Positions 34,841 through 44,853 of a stretch of 64,000 nt of DNA are shown piece by piece. The DNA lies in contig OX465110.1 of the NCBI GenBank assembly GCA_949987565.1, positions 14,293,204 through 14,357,203 of the forward strand, read 5' to 3'. The notes under the pieces were generated by a model. That model ran no database searches and had not been told where the DNA came from. It was given only the letters and a program-made list of their open reading frames with translations. A program made the translations under genes and the position numbers. How positions within the stretch are numbered: position 1 is the first letter of the stretch; the number at the start of each line of letters is the position of its first letter. The stretch is from Luidia sarsii (lineage: Eukaryota; Echinodermata; Asteroidea; Paxillosida; Luidiidae).

Positions 34841-35446
34841 GCCGTGTTCGCATTGGACTTAATTTTGTGAGAAGTTTCCGCGAGACGCTGTTAACATTCC
34901 ATTGCGGTAACTCTTACGGGCGTCCGCGCTGAATTAATTTTGGCTGACGGTAAGTCATAAACTCTGCACTGGTAGTCCCGTGAGGGCGCCCTATTGTTGA
35001 CCTTTTAACCCGTCAACGGATGTTGATGACATTGCGAGTGGCGCGAAATCACCTTTCTAAAATCTCTACAGTTCGACGAGTTCCGCACACAGTACTGTAC
35101 ACACACATCTAGCTGTGAGTGTGATGCGACTCGCGCGCGCGAATAGTACCATACATGTAGGTCACTGGGATCTGACACGGCGGATGTCATGTGACTACAT
35201 TGTTTTACTTGACAATACCCGTCCGTGCTGGAATTTTCAGCGACGTAAAACTAACAATGTAACTCTTCAGCTACCCAGTTGGCCCTGTAAGACTTACCGC
35301 TGCGGAGGGTAAAACTTACAATCAACATCCGACACTTGACAATTTTGGAAGTCTTCCGGCCAACCGCATTAATTGGACTTAATTTGGTAAAACTGACAAG
35401 AGTCTCCGTAAGAGTTACCAAAATAAGTCCAATGCGGACAGGGCAA
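34841..35446. mobile_element. About 600-bp inverted-repeat element with GCATTGGACTTA ends
   Basis: Left end GCCGTGTTCGCATTGGACTT then AATTTTG. Right end CCAAAATAAGTCCAATGCGG then ACAGGGC. An internal copy of the terminal phrase (ATTAATTGGACTTAATTTGG) lies at about 35369-35388. GGTAACTCTTACGG (about 34907) faces CCGTAAGAGTTACC (about 35406). No transposase frame. The end AAGCCGTGTTCGCA reappears inverted at about 42822-42836. Confidence 0.75.
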
Positions 35447-36065
35447 TAGGAGCTAGGCTTACCCATTACTTCTAATTACATGTAAGTGTCGTTGGCTGTG
35501 ATAATCCATTATATTGTTGGGTCACGCTTGGCACTCACTCGATAAATTTAGCCTTGAATTTAACGGGAGAGGGCTCAGTAGAGACCATGACCTTGATTGT
35601 TTTTGGCACTGGCCTGGATGTAGGTGCACACAGTATAAATGGTCCCCTGCACCTTTCTGATACACCGGTATGTACATGTACTTCCTGTGGAGCTGCCGTT
35701 TGCAGTGGACAAGCACAAGTAGCCTGGTTGGCCCTTCAAGGATGCAATCTCTTTGTCGATAAGATGGGTCTCCTTGCATTTGGTTAATGGGACAGATACA
35801 TTGAGTAATGAGGTGCTTTGCGTTATGACCACTTCACAGTCAACAGGTTGCAACTGCACTATCCCTTTTTATGTGTCAGACAAATTGGACAGAACTGCGG
35901 TTGCAAATATCCACTGCAAATACTGTACTGCACATACATGTACAGTGCCGGGCCGGTATATATACCTTACATTTCCTTATGAGTTGGGAGGTGTACATAC
36001 TGTGGTCACACATCATCAGTTGCGGCTTGCTTCATGTATACTGTCTTCTCAGTGCTGGTGCATTA
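35447..36065. other. Non-coding sequence
   Basis: Two overlapping frames (35554-35787 plus, 35753-36115 plus) carry no recognised motif. No other repeat is defined. Confidence 0.35.
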
Positions 36066-36115
36066 AGCCAGAGGTCTCGGGTTCAAATTCCAGTCCAGTC
36101 AAATTTTCTGAATAA
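36066..36115 (+). repeat. tRNA-like B-box fragment of a dispersed family
   Basis: GCCAGAGGTCTCGGGTTCAA continues into ATTCCAGTCCAGTC and AAATTTTCT. GGGTTCAAATTCC matches the RNA polymerase III B-box (GGTTCRANNCC). Relatives lie at 39712, 40195, 40255, 41165 and 41540. A-box sequences are not present here. Confidence 0.55.
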
Positions 36116-39100
36116 AGAGAAAAGACCTCACAAACCATTCATGACCGAAAACCCTGATTCCAAACTGTGAATACATTCAGCTCCTAAACTATGGAGGTGA
36201 AGCCCAAATCCAAAGCATGATTTCACAAAAGTTTCCAAAAAAACATATAAATTCTAGATACCCAGCATCATCTGAGATTTTTTGCGCCGGCTAAAAACTC
36301 CCACTCTCACTTCCACACCAATTTTGACGCCCGGTTGCTTCTTTTTTTTCTCCAAAAAAAAAATGGTTCGATAATCTTAACAAGGGAAGGATCAACCCCG
36401 AACAGTGAAAGCAGCCAAGCAAATGTAAGACAGATTGAAAACGGTGACAATTTTTTTATTTTTTTATAATGGGGTCAACACCGTTGGAAGAAACATTGAT
36501 TGTTCTCATTTTGCGGAAAGATAGTGCGGTGGTTTGGCCCAGTTAATAGCTGAACCGTAAAGCCAGTTGGGATCCATATACATAATTATGTACATGTACA
36601 TGTACATGTAGCAGACAGGCACAATGGTTTGTATACATCCCCATGCATTGCGATACCTATGGTTTACAGTGTATCTATTATGCTTTGGCCACACAATTAC
36701 AGAGACAGCAAAGAGAGAAATAAGCCACAAACATCATTGATCCCTGACCGTGTCTATTAATATTGATAAGGGGAACTTTTTTGGATGCGCGTGATTTTTT
36801 TTTTAACCCCCTTTGCAAATTTTTCGTCTGGAGTTGATAAATTATTTCATCGTCATGTTAAATTTTGATTTGCAATTGAAATAAATCCTAAACCCCTGCT
36901 CTTGTGTGAGGGCAATATGAAAAAAGTATTGAACTATTCACTGAATAATGCACTAGAGCTGATTGTTTTTTAGTATTCAACCAAAATTAAAAGAAAGAAA
37001 AATGACTGGGGGTTTTTGACAAAAAAATTGATTTTGACAAAAAAACTGGGATTTGAACATTCGCATACCAGCACTTTTACCACATGAAAGTAACAAGAGT
37101 GATCATGGGGACCTTGATGGTGGCCATGACAATAAAGTTAACCATCTTTTGCCAGGTGGGGGCACCAGCCAGTCTGAAGCAATAAACCATTAACTGCCCT
37201 ATATCTCCCGGGATCGCGTCCCCGGATTTTCATTCAGATTTCCGATGCAAACAACCAGTTGTCGTAAACCTGGCTGCAGCAGTTAGGGGGATCACACCAA
37301 GCCGATGCAGCTTCAATGCGGATGGCAGCTTTTCATATCTCTATCAAAGAAACTGGAGGCGCAACTGACTTCTGAACACTTTTGAAAAGTGACAACTGCA
37401 AATTTTCGCCAATTTTGCCAGTTTTTCTATTCAAGCTCATCTTTCTTCCTCCTGATCTAGTATGCTTCTGGTTCTTCTACTTATTGCTGTACTTTCTTTT
37501 AGCCCTCAACCTTGAGTGGCCTTTTGGGCCCTTGTGTTGGGCAACTTTCACTTAAAAAAGCATTCCCTTGAATATGTGGGTATTAAGAAGTGAAGAAAAT
37601 TACCATCATGACCCTTCTTCCATTATTGTGAAATTATGTGAAGACATGACCACAATAAATTTACACAAGTACACAAGAAAGGGCGCGAATTGGTCATTGC
37701 TAACAGCACTTCCAGCAGTAGCCACCTTTTTTTCCCCTCTGCAATTAAAACAACTCGGAACCTTAAAAAACGATGGGTCTAGTCAATTGGAATGCAATTA
37801 CTCTTAATAAGCACGGCTTGATGAATAGGGTTGGAATTTTGGCTCTGCTGCCGACAAGACAAATTGTTCAGCTCCCCCTTTGCCCGTAAGCATCTATTCA
37901 TTCTGCTCGCGGACGGCGTATTGTCTACACTGCGCAATGTGCTCCGTGGCAAGTGCAAGCAAGGGGAGATGTGCATGCGCGCAGACGATCGAGGGAACCG
38001 ACTCGCAGCACTCTTCCGTGGGAGGATGGGGGGGGGGGGAGGGGGAGTGGGGAGGAAGATCGTGGGGGAAAGTGCTGTGACCTTTCCGAGGTGGCAAAGG
38101 CTGGCACATCCACCAGCCAACCTGGGCGTGCGTTATACCTTAGTACCTATTTGGACTGGCTATTTTTTTTCATTTTTTTTTTTCCTCTCATTCTTGCCAG
38201 GGGTGGGTCGGCCACTCGCTAAAAACCAACCTATTTAAAGTCTACCCTTGACATTTCGGGCAACTGTGTTCTTACGTATGGAATCGCGTCGCATTATTAA
38301 TTGTCTCTGTTATGTGTAACTGATTGCTACGCAGTAAGAGATAGTGACCAAATCTTAATTTAGCGGAAATTGCAATGTCTGATTTCCAGCTAGATGGCGT
38401 CGCTCTCGGCTTATTCCGCATAATCCAAGAATCTTTTCTTCATCAGTGACCCCATGAGTATACGCGTAGATAAGATCCCTTGTTACGGGCATTGTGCTCG
38501 AATAGACATCATATCCCTTGCAGACTTGTAAAATGGACGTGTGCCATACTCACATCCTCATTAGTGGCGATCCTTTTTGTCCTCCGATGGTGACAGCCTT
38601 CCTTTCTAGCTGGGATGATTAGTCTAATGTAGTGAGTACATGGAATTCATGGAAGTGTACAGAACATCCTTGAATCTTCATCATTTAGATTATGCCATGA
38701 TGATGAATACTCTTTGCATTGGCACCATGTTCTTGGGCTTTAAAAAAAAAAAAATTCCCCCGACAAAGGTCTCAAGAAGGAAGCCGTCCCTTTAATGCAC
38801 GAAGCCTTATTTTCCCAGCTTGGCCATTTAGAACCACCGTCGCTGCATCACAGCTACAATTTCCTGACTTGTAGGTGTAGGCCCGCGGTGTTGCCACATT
38901 AAAAGTAAACCACATTTTTGAAAGCTACCCTTCCTCTCGGCCAAATTTCCTAGGAATCTCTCTGGGGTCCAGTTCAAACACACGGTACATGTAGCTTTTG
39001 GGACCCTTCTGCAAGAACGCATTGTGGGTCGTGCACTACAAGTACCGGTACATACATGTAAATGTTATGTGTACAAGTACATGTACATGTAGTATGGATA

Positions 39101-39564
39101 GCCATTGTCATGTACATGTATCAACAACAGCCATGATTTTACAGTCAGAAAAGTTAAGATTGGTAAGCCTGCTGTTTTCCTGGGTTTGTGAGCTTGGCCA
39201 CCAGAACTAATTTTCAGGTGGCTTTTAAAGCTACATGTAGTAAGGAGGTTTTGATGGCCAAGAACTAATGCATACATGCATCGGAACACGTACTGTACAT
39301 GTATGATGCAGCTTTGAATATCAGTTTAGTATAGGCTACATTACTCCATGTAACCTTTGGATGACCAGTCCTATGATGTTCTTGTGGCAATTAGCATCTG
39401 GGCTACCGTTGGAGTCAAACCCTGATTTCTTCCATGTGTCCATGGTGTTCAAGAATTCAAAAACTAAGTTCTTTGACTGGCGCCCCCACCCCAGCAATGA
39501 TAGTGGATTATTTTGGAAGGGCGCCACCTACGTGCCGCATTGCTCAGGTGATAAGAGTCCTGCT
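36116..39564. other. Long non-coding stretch
   Basis: About 3.4 kb with no clear repeat except ACATGT patches near 36588-36612 and 39050-39120. A run of 12 G at 38028-38039 sits in a CpG-richer stretch (about 37900-38100). The 135-aa and 113-aa frames on opposite strands there match nothing recognised. Possibly a regulatory or transcribed non-coding region, but nothing decisive is visible. Confidence 0.4.
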
Positions 39565-39711
39565 GTCAATTTCACCAAACTCATCGTGACTTACAATCAA
39601 TCGCAAGACAATGAGCGATGCACAGAAACCATACGGCCTATCACAACTTACGATGGGTTATCCTTCGTAAGTTGAGTTACAAAGCATCGTAAGGCTTTGT
39701 GAAATCCACCC
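39565..39711 (-). mobile_element. 147-bp inverted-repeat element, copy 2
   Basis: Reverse complement of 32315-32465: it reads GTCAATTTCACCAAACTCAT at the left end and GCTTTGTGAAATCCACCC at the right end, and matches closely through the middle (CAATCGCAAGACAATGAGCG, CCATACGGCCTATCACAACT). It directly abuts the tRNA-like repeat that follows. Confidence 0.8.
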
Positions 39712-39830
39712 AGAGATCTCGGGTTCAAGTTCAGGTCCAGTCTAATTTCTCCTGCTTCTTTCAACATGTCCCTGTCAGTTTCCTGTTATTTGATTGAATT
39801 CAAGTCTTGCTATGATTTCAAGTAATCTAA
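39712..39830 (+). repeat. tRNA-like B-box plus tail, dispersed family
   Basis: GAGATCTCGGGTTCAAGTTC, then AGGTCCAGTCTAATTTCTCC, then a diverged tail with AACATGTCCCTGTCAGTTTC and TTATTTGATTGAATT. It parallels 40255-40330 and 23150-23225. Confidence 0.55.
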
Positions 39831-39997
39831 ACAATGAATATGATTTACCCTTTTTCTGGTCTCTCTTGGAAGGCTGACCTTCATCCGCAAACAATCAAAG
39901 ACAAGTACAGTGTAAATTTACCATATGTTTAATGTCATTTTCCCTCAAATTCTGTGCACACACAAAACTAAATGTCCTCCACACTTTTCTCGGTCAT
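39831..39997. other. Short unassigned spacer
   Basis: No feature recognised. Confidence 0.3.
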
Positions 39998-40075
39998 TCT
40001 GCCTTGGAGAAAGGCCGTGATGGGAAGAAATTGTCAGGCCCTCTTAATTTTTTTTGAGATTTGCATTTTGGTTGA
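39998..40075 (+). repeat. Dispersed GGATCGAAAC-type repeat, copy 2 (diverged)
   Basis: TTCTGCCTTGGAGAAAGGCC, then TGTCAGGCCCTCTTAATTTT and GAGATTTGCATTTTGG follow the order of the 22653 copy read on its minus strand. The central stem is decayed (GTGATGGGAAGAAA). Confidence 0.6.
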
Positions 40076-40079
40076 TTGA

Positions 40080-40330
40080 AGCCAGAAAGCAGTTTGCATC
40101 ATAATTGTATTAAAGTCAAACAAAGGAAAAACTGACTGGGAACTTTTGAACAAATTGAAAAGTTTGGCGAAGAAAACTTTGACTGGACCGGGACTTGAAC
40201 CCGAGACCTGTGGATTAACGGACCAGTGCTCTGGTGTATGTACACGTTAATCCGGAGGTCTAGGGTTCAAGTCCCGGTCTAGTCATTAGTCGAAGTTTTC
40301 TTTGCCAATTTTTCAATTAATTAGTGTAAT
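40080..40330. repeat. tRNA-like inverted repeat with matching tails
   Basis: The left arm (about 40185-40228, reading GACTGGACCGGGACTTGAAC on plus) and the right arm (about 40249-40295, GGTCTAGGGTTCAAGTCCCG and GTCTAGTC) are inverted over about 40 bp around a 20-bp centre. Each arm carries a perfect T-arm (CGGGTTCAAGTCCCG on the minus strand of the left arm) and a GCACTGGTCC anticodon-stem-like segment. On both sides the arms are followed outwards by AAGTTTTCTTTGCC- or CAATTTGTTC-type tails, so two copies of one tRNA-related unit stand head to head. A functional tRNA is not present: no D-arm or acceptor stem. Confidence 0.65.
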
Positions 40331-40375
40331 TCTGTATGAAAGAGATGAATCAGAACAAGAGGTATTCATCATTTT

Positions 40376-40470
40376 AGAGGGCCCCGATGTTTTGATCCTA
40401 GCATGACTTTTTCTCAGAGGCAGAATACTTTCAAGAAAGGTCCTACTAGGATTGAAATGTGTGGCCCTCT
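40376..40470. repeat. Foldback of two GGATCGAAAC-type repeat halves
   Basis: AGAGGGCCCCGATGTTTTGA and TCCTAGCATGAC...TTTCTC on the left face GAAAGGTCCTACTAGGATTG and AAATGTGTGGCCCTCT on the right. The result is a hairpin made of the same family as 22653 in opposite orientations. Confidence 0.65.
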
Positions 40471-40530
40471 CAATGTTTGTAGATATTTGCATTTTGGCTC
40501 ATTTAAGTCAGCACTGTTCTCAACTTCTCA

Positions 40531-40571
40531 GTGTTCTGTTATGTTCTGTTCTGTTCTGTTCTGTTCTGTTC
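40531..40571 (-). repeat. (AGAAC)n pentamer tail of the retrotransposon fragment
   Basis: On the minus strand, directly after the stop codon, AACAG/AGAAC pentamers repeat about seven to eight times, with one variant unit. Short tandem 3' tails are typical of some non-LTR retrotransposon clades. Confidence 0.75.
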
Positions 40572-40822
40572 AGCCTATTTCGGTCCACTGCCGGACAAAG
40601 GCCTCTTCACCAATTCTCCAAGCTAGTCTATCTACAGCCAGTTGTTTCCACTTTATGCCACCATGCTCCCTGATTTCATCTCACCACCTTCTATATCGCC
40701 GTCCTCTTCCCCTTACATGTGACCTTGGTGTCCAGTCTGTTATTTTGTTGGTCTGTCTATTGTTGTGTCTCCTAGTGAGGGGCCCTACCCATCTCAATTT
40801 CTTGGTTTTGATCTCCTGGAGT
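40570..40822 (-). pseudogene. C-terminal fragment of a non-LTR retrotransposon reverse transcriptase ORF
   Basis: Reading from about 40822 down to the stop at 40572-40570 gives, in order, LQEIKTKKLRWVGPLTRR, then a basic segment ending RGRGRRYRRW, then an in-frame TGA, then DEIREHGGIKWKQLAVDR, then LAWRIGEEAFVRQWTEIG and stop. The order (WVG-L-R, basic GR-RRW-DEI, Trp-rich W-LA-DR-W, EAFVRQWTE) is the usual C-terminal tail after the reverse transcriptase domain in endonuclease/reverse-transcriptase non-LTR elements (established pattern, recognised by eye). The internal TGA sits where Arg (CGA) is usual, consistent with CpG decay. The 5' part, including the catalytic domains, is missing, as in a 5'-truncated insertion. 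It is not functional. Confidence is high that it is retrotransposon-derived and low for the exact clade. Confidence 0.8.
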
Positions 40823-41160
40823 CAGCACACAGTCTGCAACAATTGTGCGTTACAGAAAATAGGTCTTTTTTTCCAGTTAGCGTGTGGAGTTAGAGGAGAG
40901 AAGTGCACGGAGCATGCGGCCCAGCAGAGTGCACTCGATTCCAATAGACTTCATTCAAACGAACTTAAAGCTCATTGGACAGGCAGGGGGCGGGAGTGCC
41001 CTGGCCCGGCCGTTGGGTTTCACGGTTTCACCAGGGCAACGTCAGGGCCCGGTTTTCAGCACGACCGCCATCAACATGTAAATTTGCCGCGAACCGAAAG
41101 CACCGCGATCTGGGTCGCCAGTCTAAATTGATGGCTCACCCGATAATTTAGATGCGCTGG
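40823..41160. other. Unassigned, CpG-richer sequence upstream of the retrotransposon tail
   Basis: No protein homology continues beyond about 40822. 40975-41100 is GC- and CpG-rich (GGGGGCGGGAGTGCCCTGG, GGCCCGGCCG) and may be a fragment of another element. The 242-aa plus frame covering it runs through three repeats and is not a gene. Confidence 0.35.
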
Positions 41161-41650
41161 TTCAAGCCGAATTAGGTTCACAAGTTCAGGTCCCTCTCAA
41201 GTCCGATTTTCTTCACTTATGGTCGGCGAATCGCTGGAACTGCGACCGGATGCTGTTTTCCTCCCGCTTTTGGGAAGTCAAACTGGCTGCCCAGGATCTG
41301 ATCAGGGAAATCTTGACTCGGATTCCAATCTCTCCACGAAATTTTGAGCAGCTTCCATAAATACTGGCGATCGATTTCGTGGAGAATATTTCAAGGAGAG
41401 GCACCAAAAATGCACACCTCCCTTCAATATTTGGGTATCAAGCCCATAATACACACGAGTGCCATTGCACCATCCAAAGGGAGATTTTACATGTAGTCGT
41501 ATTTCTGAGTGGGAGTAGAACGAAAAATGTAATAGTACACAGGTCACAGGTTGCAGTCCCATTCCAGTCAGATTTTCTATGCCATTTTTCAAATTGTTTA
41601 AACAATTTCCTAGTGAGTTTTTTCATTTCAATATCAAATTAAGCTGAATT
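41161..41650 (+). repeat. Two diverged tRNA-like family copies
   Basis: About 41165-41220: GGTTCACAAGTTCAGGTCCC then CAAGTCCGATTTTCTTCA. About 41540-41640: GGTCACAGGTTGCAGTCCCA, TTCCAGTCAGATTTTCTATG, then CATTTTTCAAATTGTTTAAA. Both follow the order B-box-like, AGTC, TTTTCT, tail, as at 39712 and 40255. The 300 bp between them is unassigned. Confidence 0.5.
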
Positions 41651-42350
41651 GAAATAATTGAATAACAAATATTATGACTTCAATTTTGAAAACTCATAAA
41701 CTACGCATTAAAATCTTTGAAAACGTGTTCCACTTTTTGTCACGTAAATGGGAAGAAAATCCAGTATTCATCAAATGATGACCCAAAATACCTTGCATAG
41801 TAACATTTCTAAGCTTTTTCCTTTTTCAAATCCATTTTTTTTTTGGTTTTTATAATCCCTCTTCCCCCCATTTTAACCCACTTGATTTGTGCAAAGCTTC
41901 ATTTTTAACCTTTTGCCTTTTTTTCTATCGGTCCTCGCTGATCAGGAACTTTGATCAGAAAGCTTTCAGATTAATTTGCAATTAGGGCCGGGAAACAGTG
42001 CAGCACACTGATTAGGGCCTAATCATTTTAACCCTGTTTTTCAGCGGCGCTCTGATTTATTCTGTTGCCATGGCTCGTCCCGCTGCGCTCATGTGCGAGT
42101 CGTGCGTAGACTAACTAGACTCTAGTCACTGGTGTGTCTTCACCCCCCCCCCCCCCGCCAAAAAAAATGTGCACAGACATGTTGACGGTAAGAACGCTTA
42201 TTGCAGACAACAAATACTGGGGGCAGATTTGCCCACAGTAAGTTAAACCTTGACACATTACACCCAAATAAGTAACTGGAGCACATGATTGTGGCTACTG
42301 TGGGCCTTCAAGATCTCAGGCCTGAGACATCAGATCTAGATTTACATGTA
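41651..42350. other. Non-coding sequence
   Basis: A palindrome GATTAGGGCCTAATC lies at about 42010-42024 and a run of 14 C at 42143-42156. No gene is recognised. Confidence 0.4.
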
Positions 42351-42527
42351 CAGTGGAACGTCGCTATAACGAACATCCCGGGATCCATGAAAATTGTTCG
42401 GTATAGTGGTCGTTCGTTATAGAAGTTGCGGCCTCATTTCCACGGACTTAAAAGCGGGAGCCAAAGGGCACATTTGTTTTAGCCGAATGTTCGGTATATC
42501 GTCGTTTGTTACAGTGACATTCCACTG
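42351..42527. mobile_element. pogo/Tigger-like MITE, copy 2
   Basis: Begins CAGTGGAACGTCGCTATAAC and ends CATTCCACTG, flanked on both sides by TA (42349-42350 and 42528-42529), the target duplication expected for the Tc1/mariner superfamily. 177 bp, no coding. The middle (GGTCGTTCGTTATAG, AAAGCGGGAGCCAAAGGGCA) matches copies at 32954 and 50283. Confidence 0.9.
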
Positions 42528-42836
42528 TATATTCTTTCTGACCTCTTTTTTAGTTAACGTAAAAATTCATTAACATATGTCGAGCTTTGACTGCACTTTT
42601 TAGATTTTGTAAAAGTTTTCAAAAGAAGCATACAAGTTTACGTTTGCATTGTTTTTGAGTCACTATACTGCCAGCTCGGTTACTTCTATCTCGGTCTCGG
42701 TAAATGTTTCCAAGTCCATGTGCGGACAGCGGTTACATTTGACCTCATTTCATTTTACCATAATTTCGGTAAAACCTCCCCCCCCCCCCAAAAAAAAAGG
42801 CCAGTGCGAAGTGCGAACACGGCTTTAGTATACTAC
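42528..42836. repeat. Fragments related to the GGACTTA inverted-repeat families
   Basis: About 42670-42740 holds GCCAGCTCGGTTACTT, CTCGGTCTCGGTAAATG and CAAGTCCATGTGCGGACAG. GTGCGAACACGGCTTTA at about 42820-42836 is the inverted end of the 34841 element. A run of C and A sits in between. Probably a truncated or mosaic copy. Confidence 0.45.
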
Positions 42837-43020
42837 ATGTAAAGTACGTACATGTGTGTACATGTACATGTGCTCCTTGTACATGTAATAAGCCTGCAGT
42901 TGACATGAACCAGTTCAAGATACATGGAGAGCTTTCTATGCTCCCAAGAATACATGTACATGTACTGCATGTACAGTATGTATCAATTCCAAGGTACATG
43001 TATTTGTACATGTAGATGCA
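42837..43020. repeat. (ACATGT)n cluster
   Basis: TACATGTA words at about 42837-42890 and 42952-43020. Confidence 0.7.
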
Positions 43021-43186
43021 GGATGATGTATCACCTACACACATGTATTGATGTGGTATTGATCACCTTTAATAGCACTCTGCCTATGTTTGCTTTGTAG
43101 AAACTTTAAGCGGCATTTGGCAGCCAACCTGGGTTTTTTTTTCATAGCTTTCATCGTGCCGAAAGTTTCTGTTTTCAAGCGACACT

Positions 43187-43675
43187 AGCCACATTTCTAC
43201 TGGACTTATTTTGGTTAAAGTAACCGAGATGATGGTTACTTTGACCAAAATAAGTCCAGTGGAAATGGCCCAGTAAAATTTCTCTCGGTTACTTTAACCG
43301 AGTCCAATGGTTACTTTTAACGAGCAACCTCTGCCCAGTAAAAGTGACCAGGTAAGTTTAACCGAGCCGATTAGTCCAGTGGAAACGCACCACTCGGTTA
43401 AGCGCAACTCGGTAAAAAACCACATCCGGCCTAAGACGTAACACGTACATGCACTGTGCACAGCGTCTGCTTCGTATCGTGCACTAAATGTTCACACGTA
43501 CATTGTGTATCCGGCTGACACTTGACCTTCATGAGCCGTTATATTGCCAGCTCGGTTACTTTAACCATCGTCTCGGTTAAATTTGTCCAAGTTTGTCAAA
43601 AGTCCAAGTGGGAAAGACAGTCAAATTTGACTATTAGAAATCTTGGTTAAATTCTAGTCCAGTGGAAACGTGGCT
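43187..43675. mobile_element. Multi-hairpin inverted-repeat element, copy 1 (489 bp)
   Basis: Ends: AGCCACATTTCTACTGGACT at the left and AGTCCAGTGGAAACGTGGCT at the right. Just inside the left end is a second hairpin with arms of about 26 bp (CTGGACTTATTTTGGTTAAA ... CCAAAATAAGTCCAG, 43199-43260), then CTCGGTTACTTTAACCGAG (about 43283). The phrase GGACTTATTTTGG or its complement recurs. A nearly identical copy is at 54642-55060. This copy has about 66 bp extra near the right end, flanked by short direct repeats (CGGTTAAAT / TGGTTAAAT). No coding sequence; non-autonomous. Confidence 0.88.
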
Positions 43676-44652
43676 TATGAAAAAACAAGAACCCTGGTTC
43701 ATTTTTAGTCCTGATTAAGACTCCAGTAACTCGGTAGAAGTTGACAGGTGAATTGGCTGTCCGGCAATGACTTTTGATTGGTCAACAGACTGCCAGCCAC
43801 ATGGAAGTCCCAAGAAATCCTGTTTGTCCTCGTGTAATTAATCAGTTATTACAATGTACATGCATTAAAGATCCCAGGATTTGATGATGCATTTTGCTTA
43901 TGTTTATTACATGAAATAACTTAGCGCTGCAAACAGTTATTTTGTTTATTAGCCGTGAAAAACTCCAGCCTTGTAAGTTGAATATTAAAAAGATTGTCTT
44001 GATTTGAATATTTTGTTTTGTTTTGTCAATTTTAATGTATTTCCCCCTCCTGGTTGTAGTCCATAACCATCTGGATTCATTTTATTGGCTGCATACTAAG
44101 TAGATTGTGTGTGAAGCACAAAAGCCTCAACCAAAAAAGTGGAGTCTGATGCTCCCAAACCAATGGCAATTAACTCCCCTCCCGGCTGCCCCTCCTGCCA
44201 GTAGCCCGACCCCCCCTCTCGTGGTGGATTGGTATCACCCAGGCAGTTTGAAGCCCTTGTATTTCAGAGCGGCCTGTCCTTGCCCTTAAAGGTCAGCTGC
44301 ATTTACATGTGGGGTCAGCTGTGTTCTTTGTGTGCTCTCAATATGGTATTAGAAGACACTGTGGTGTGCTTTGGCGCATTGACTGTTGGATATTACAAGA
44401 CCGTGACATAGGACGGCAGCATAGTAGTGGTTGACTGGCTGAGCAAGTCGAGAAGGAGGGATGTTGTTGTATGACCAAGTGTACATAATCTGCACGTTTC
44501 ACAACACCGGGGACAGCCATGGGTTTATCCGGGACACAATGACGGGCTGAGTAATCCCTTTCTTACTTTGGATGGGGCTAATTGTTGGTGAGACACTGCC
44601 ACGACCATCAGCCGTTGTGGAGTCTGTGGGATTGGTTTGATGGAAGAGCGAC

Positions 44653-44715
44653 ATGGGGAATGCCCAGATACACTCAGTTATTCAGGAAAACTACAACCGT
44701 GACCTGCCAGTGAAG
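44653..44715 (+). CDS. Weak candidate first coding exon
   Basis: An ATG in good context (purine at -3, G at +4) begins MGNAQIHSVIQENYNRDLPV plus K. After 21 codons the frame meets AAG|GTAATT, an acceptable splice donor in phase 0. The peptide is not low-complexity, unlike almost every other frame here, and begins Met-Gly-Asn as many N-myristoylated proteins do, though position 6 is Ile instead of Ser or Thr. Against it: an upstream overlapping ATG at about 44640, no recognised family, and no downstream exon identified. It may well be chance. Confidence 0.15.
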
Positions 44716-44830
44716 GTAATTGAGAGCGTGATTTCTCTGTCTGCTGCTGAGCCTAGCGAGGCGGTGGGGCCCCGGCTATGTGTCGGCCAGCATTGTGTAC
44801 GCCAGAGGTTTGCGTCTGCATGTGTGTGCC

Positions 44831-44853
44831 AGTGTGTGTGTGTGTGTGTGTTT
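44831..44853 (+). repeat. (GT)n microsatellite
   Basis: About ten GT dinucleotides. Confidence 0.8.

Noticed and set aside
40185..40295. Functional tRNA gene
   Set aside because: T-arm and anticodon-stem-like parts exist, but no D-arm or acceptor stem; repeated copies show it is a repeat.
40403..41131. 242-aa plus frame
   Set aside because: It runs antisense through the retrotransposon tail, the pentamer repeat and a foldback; the real homology is on the minus strand.
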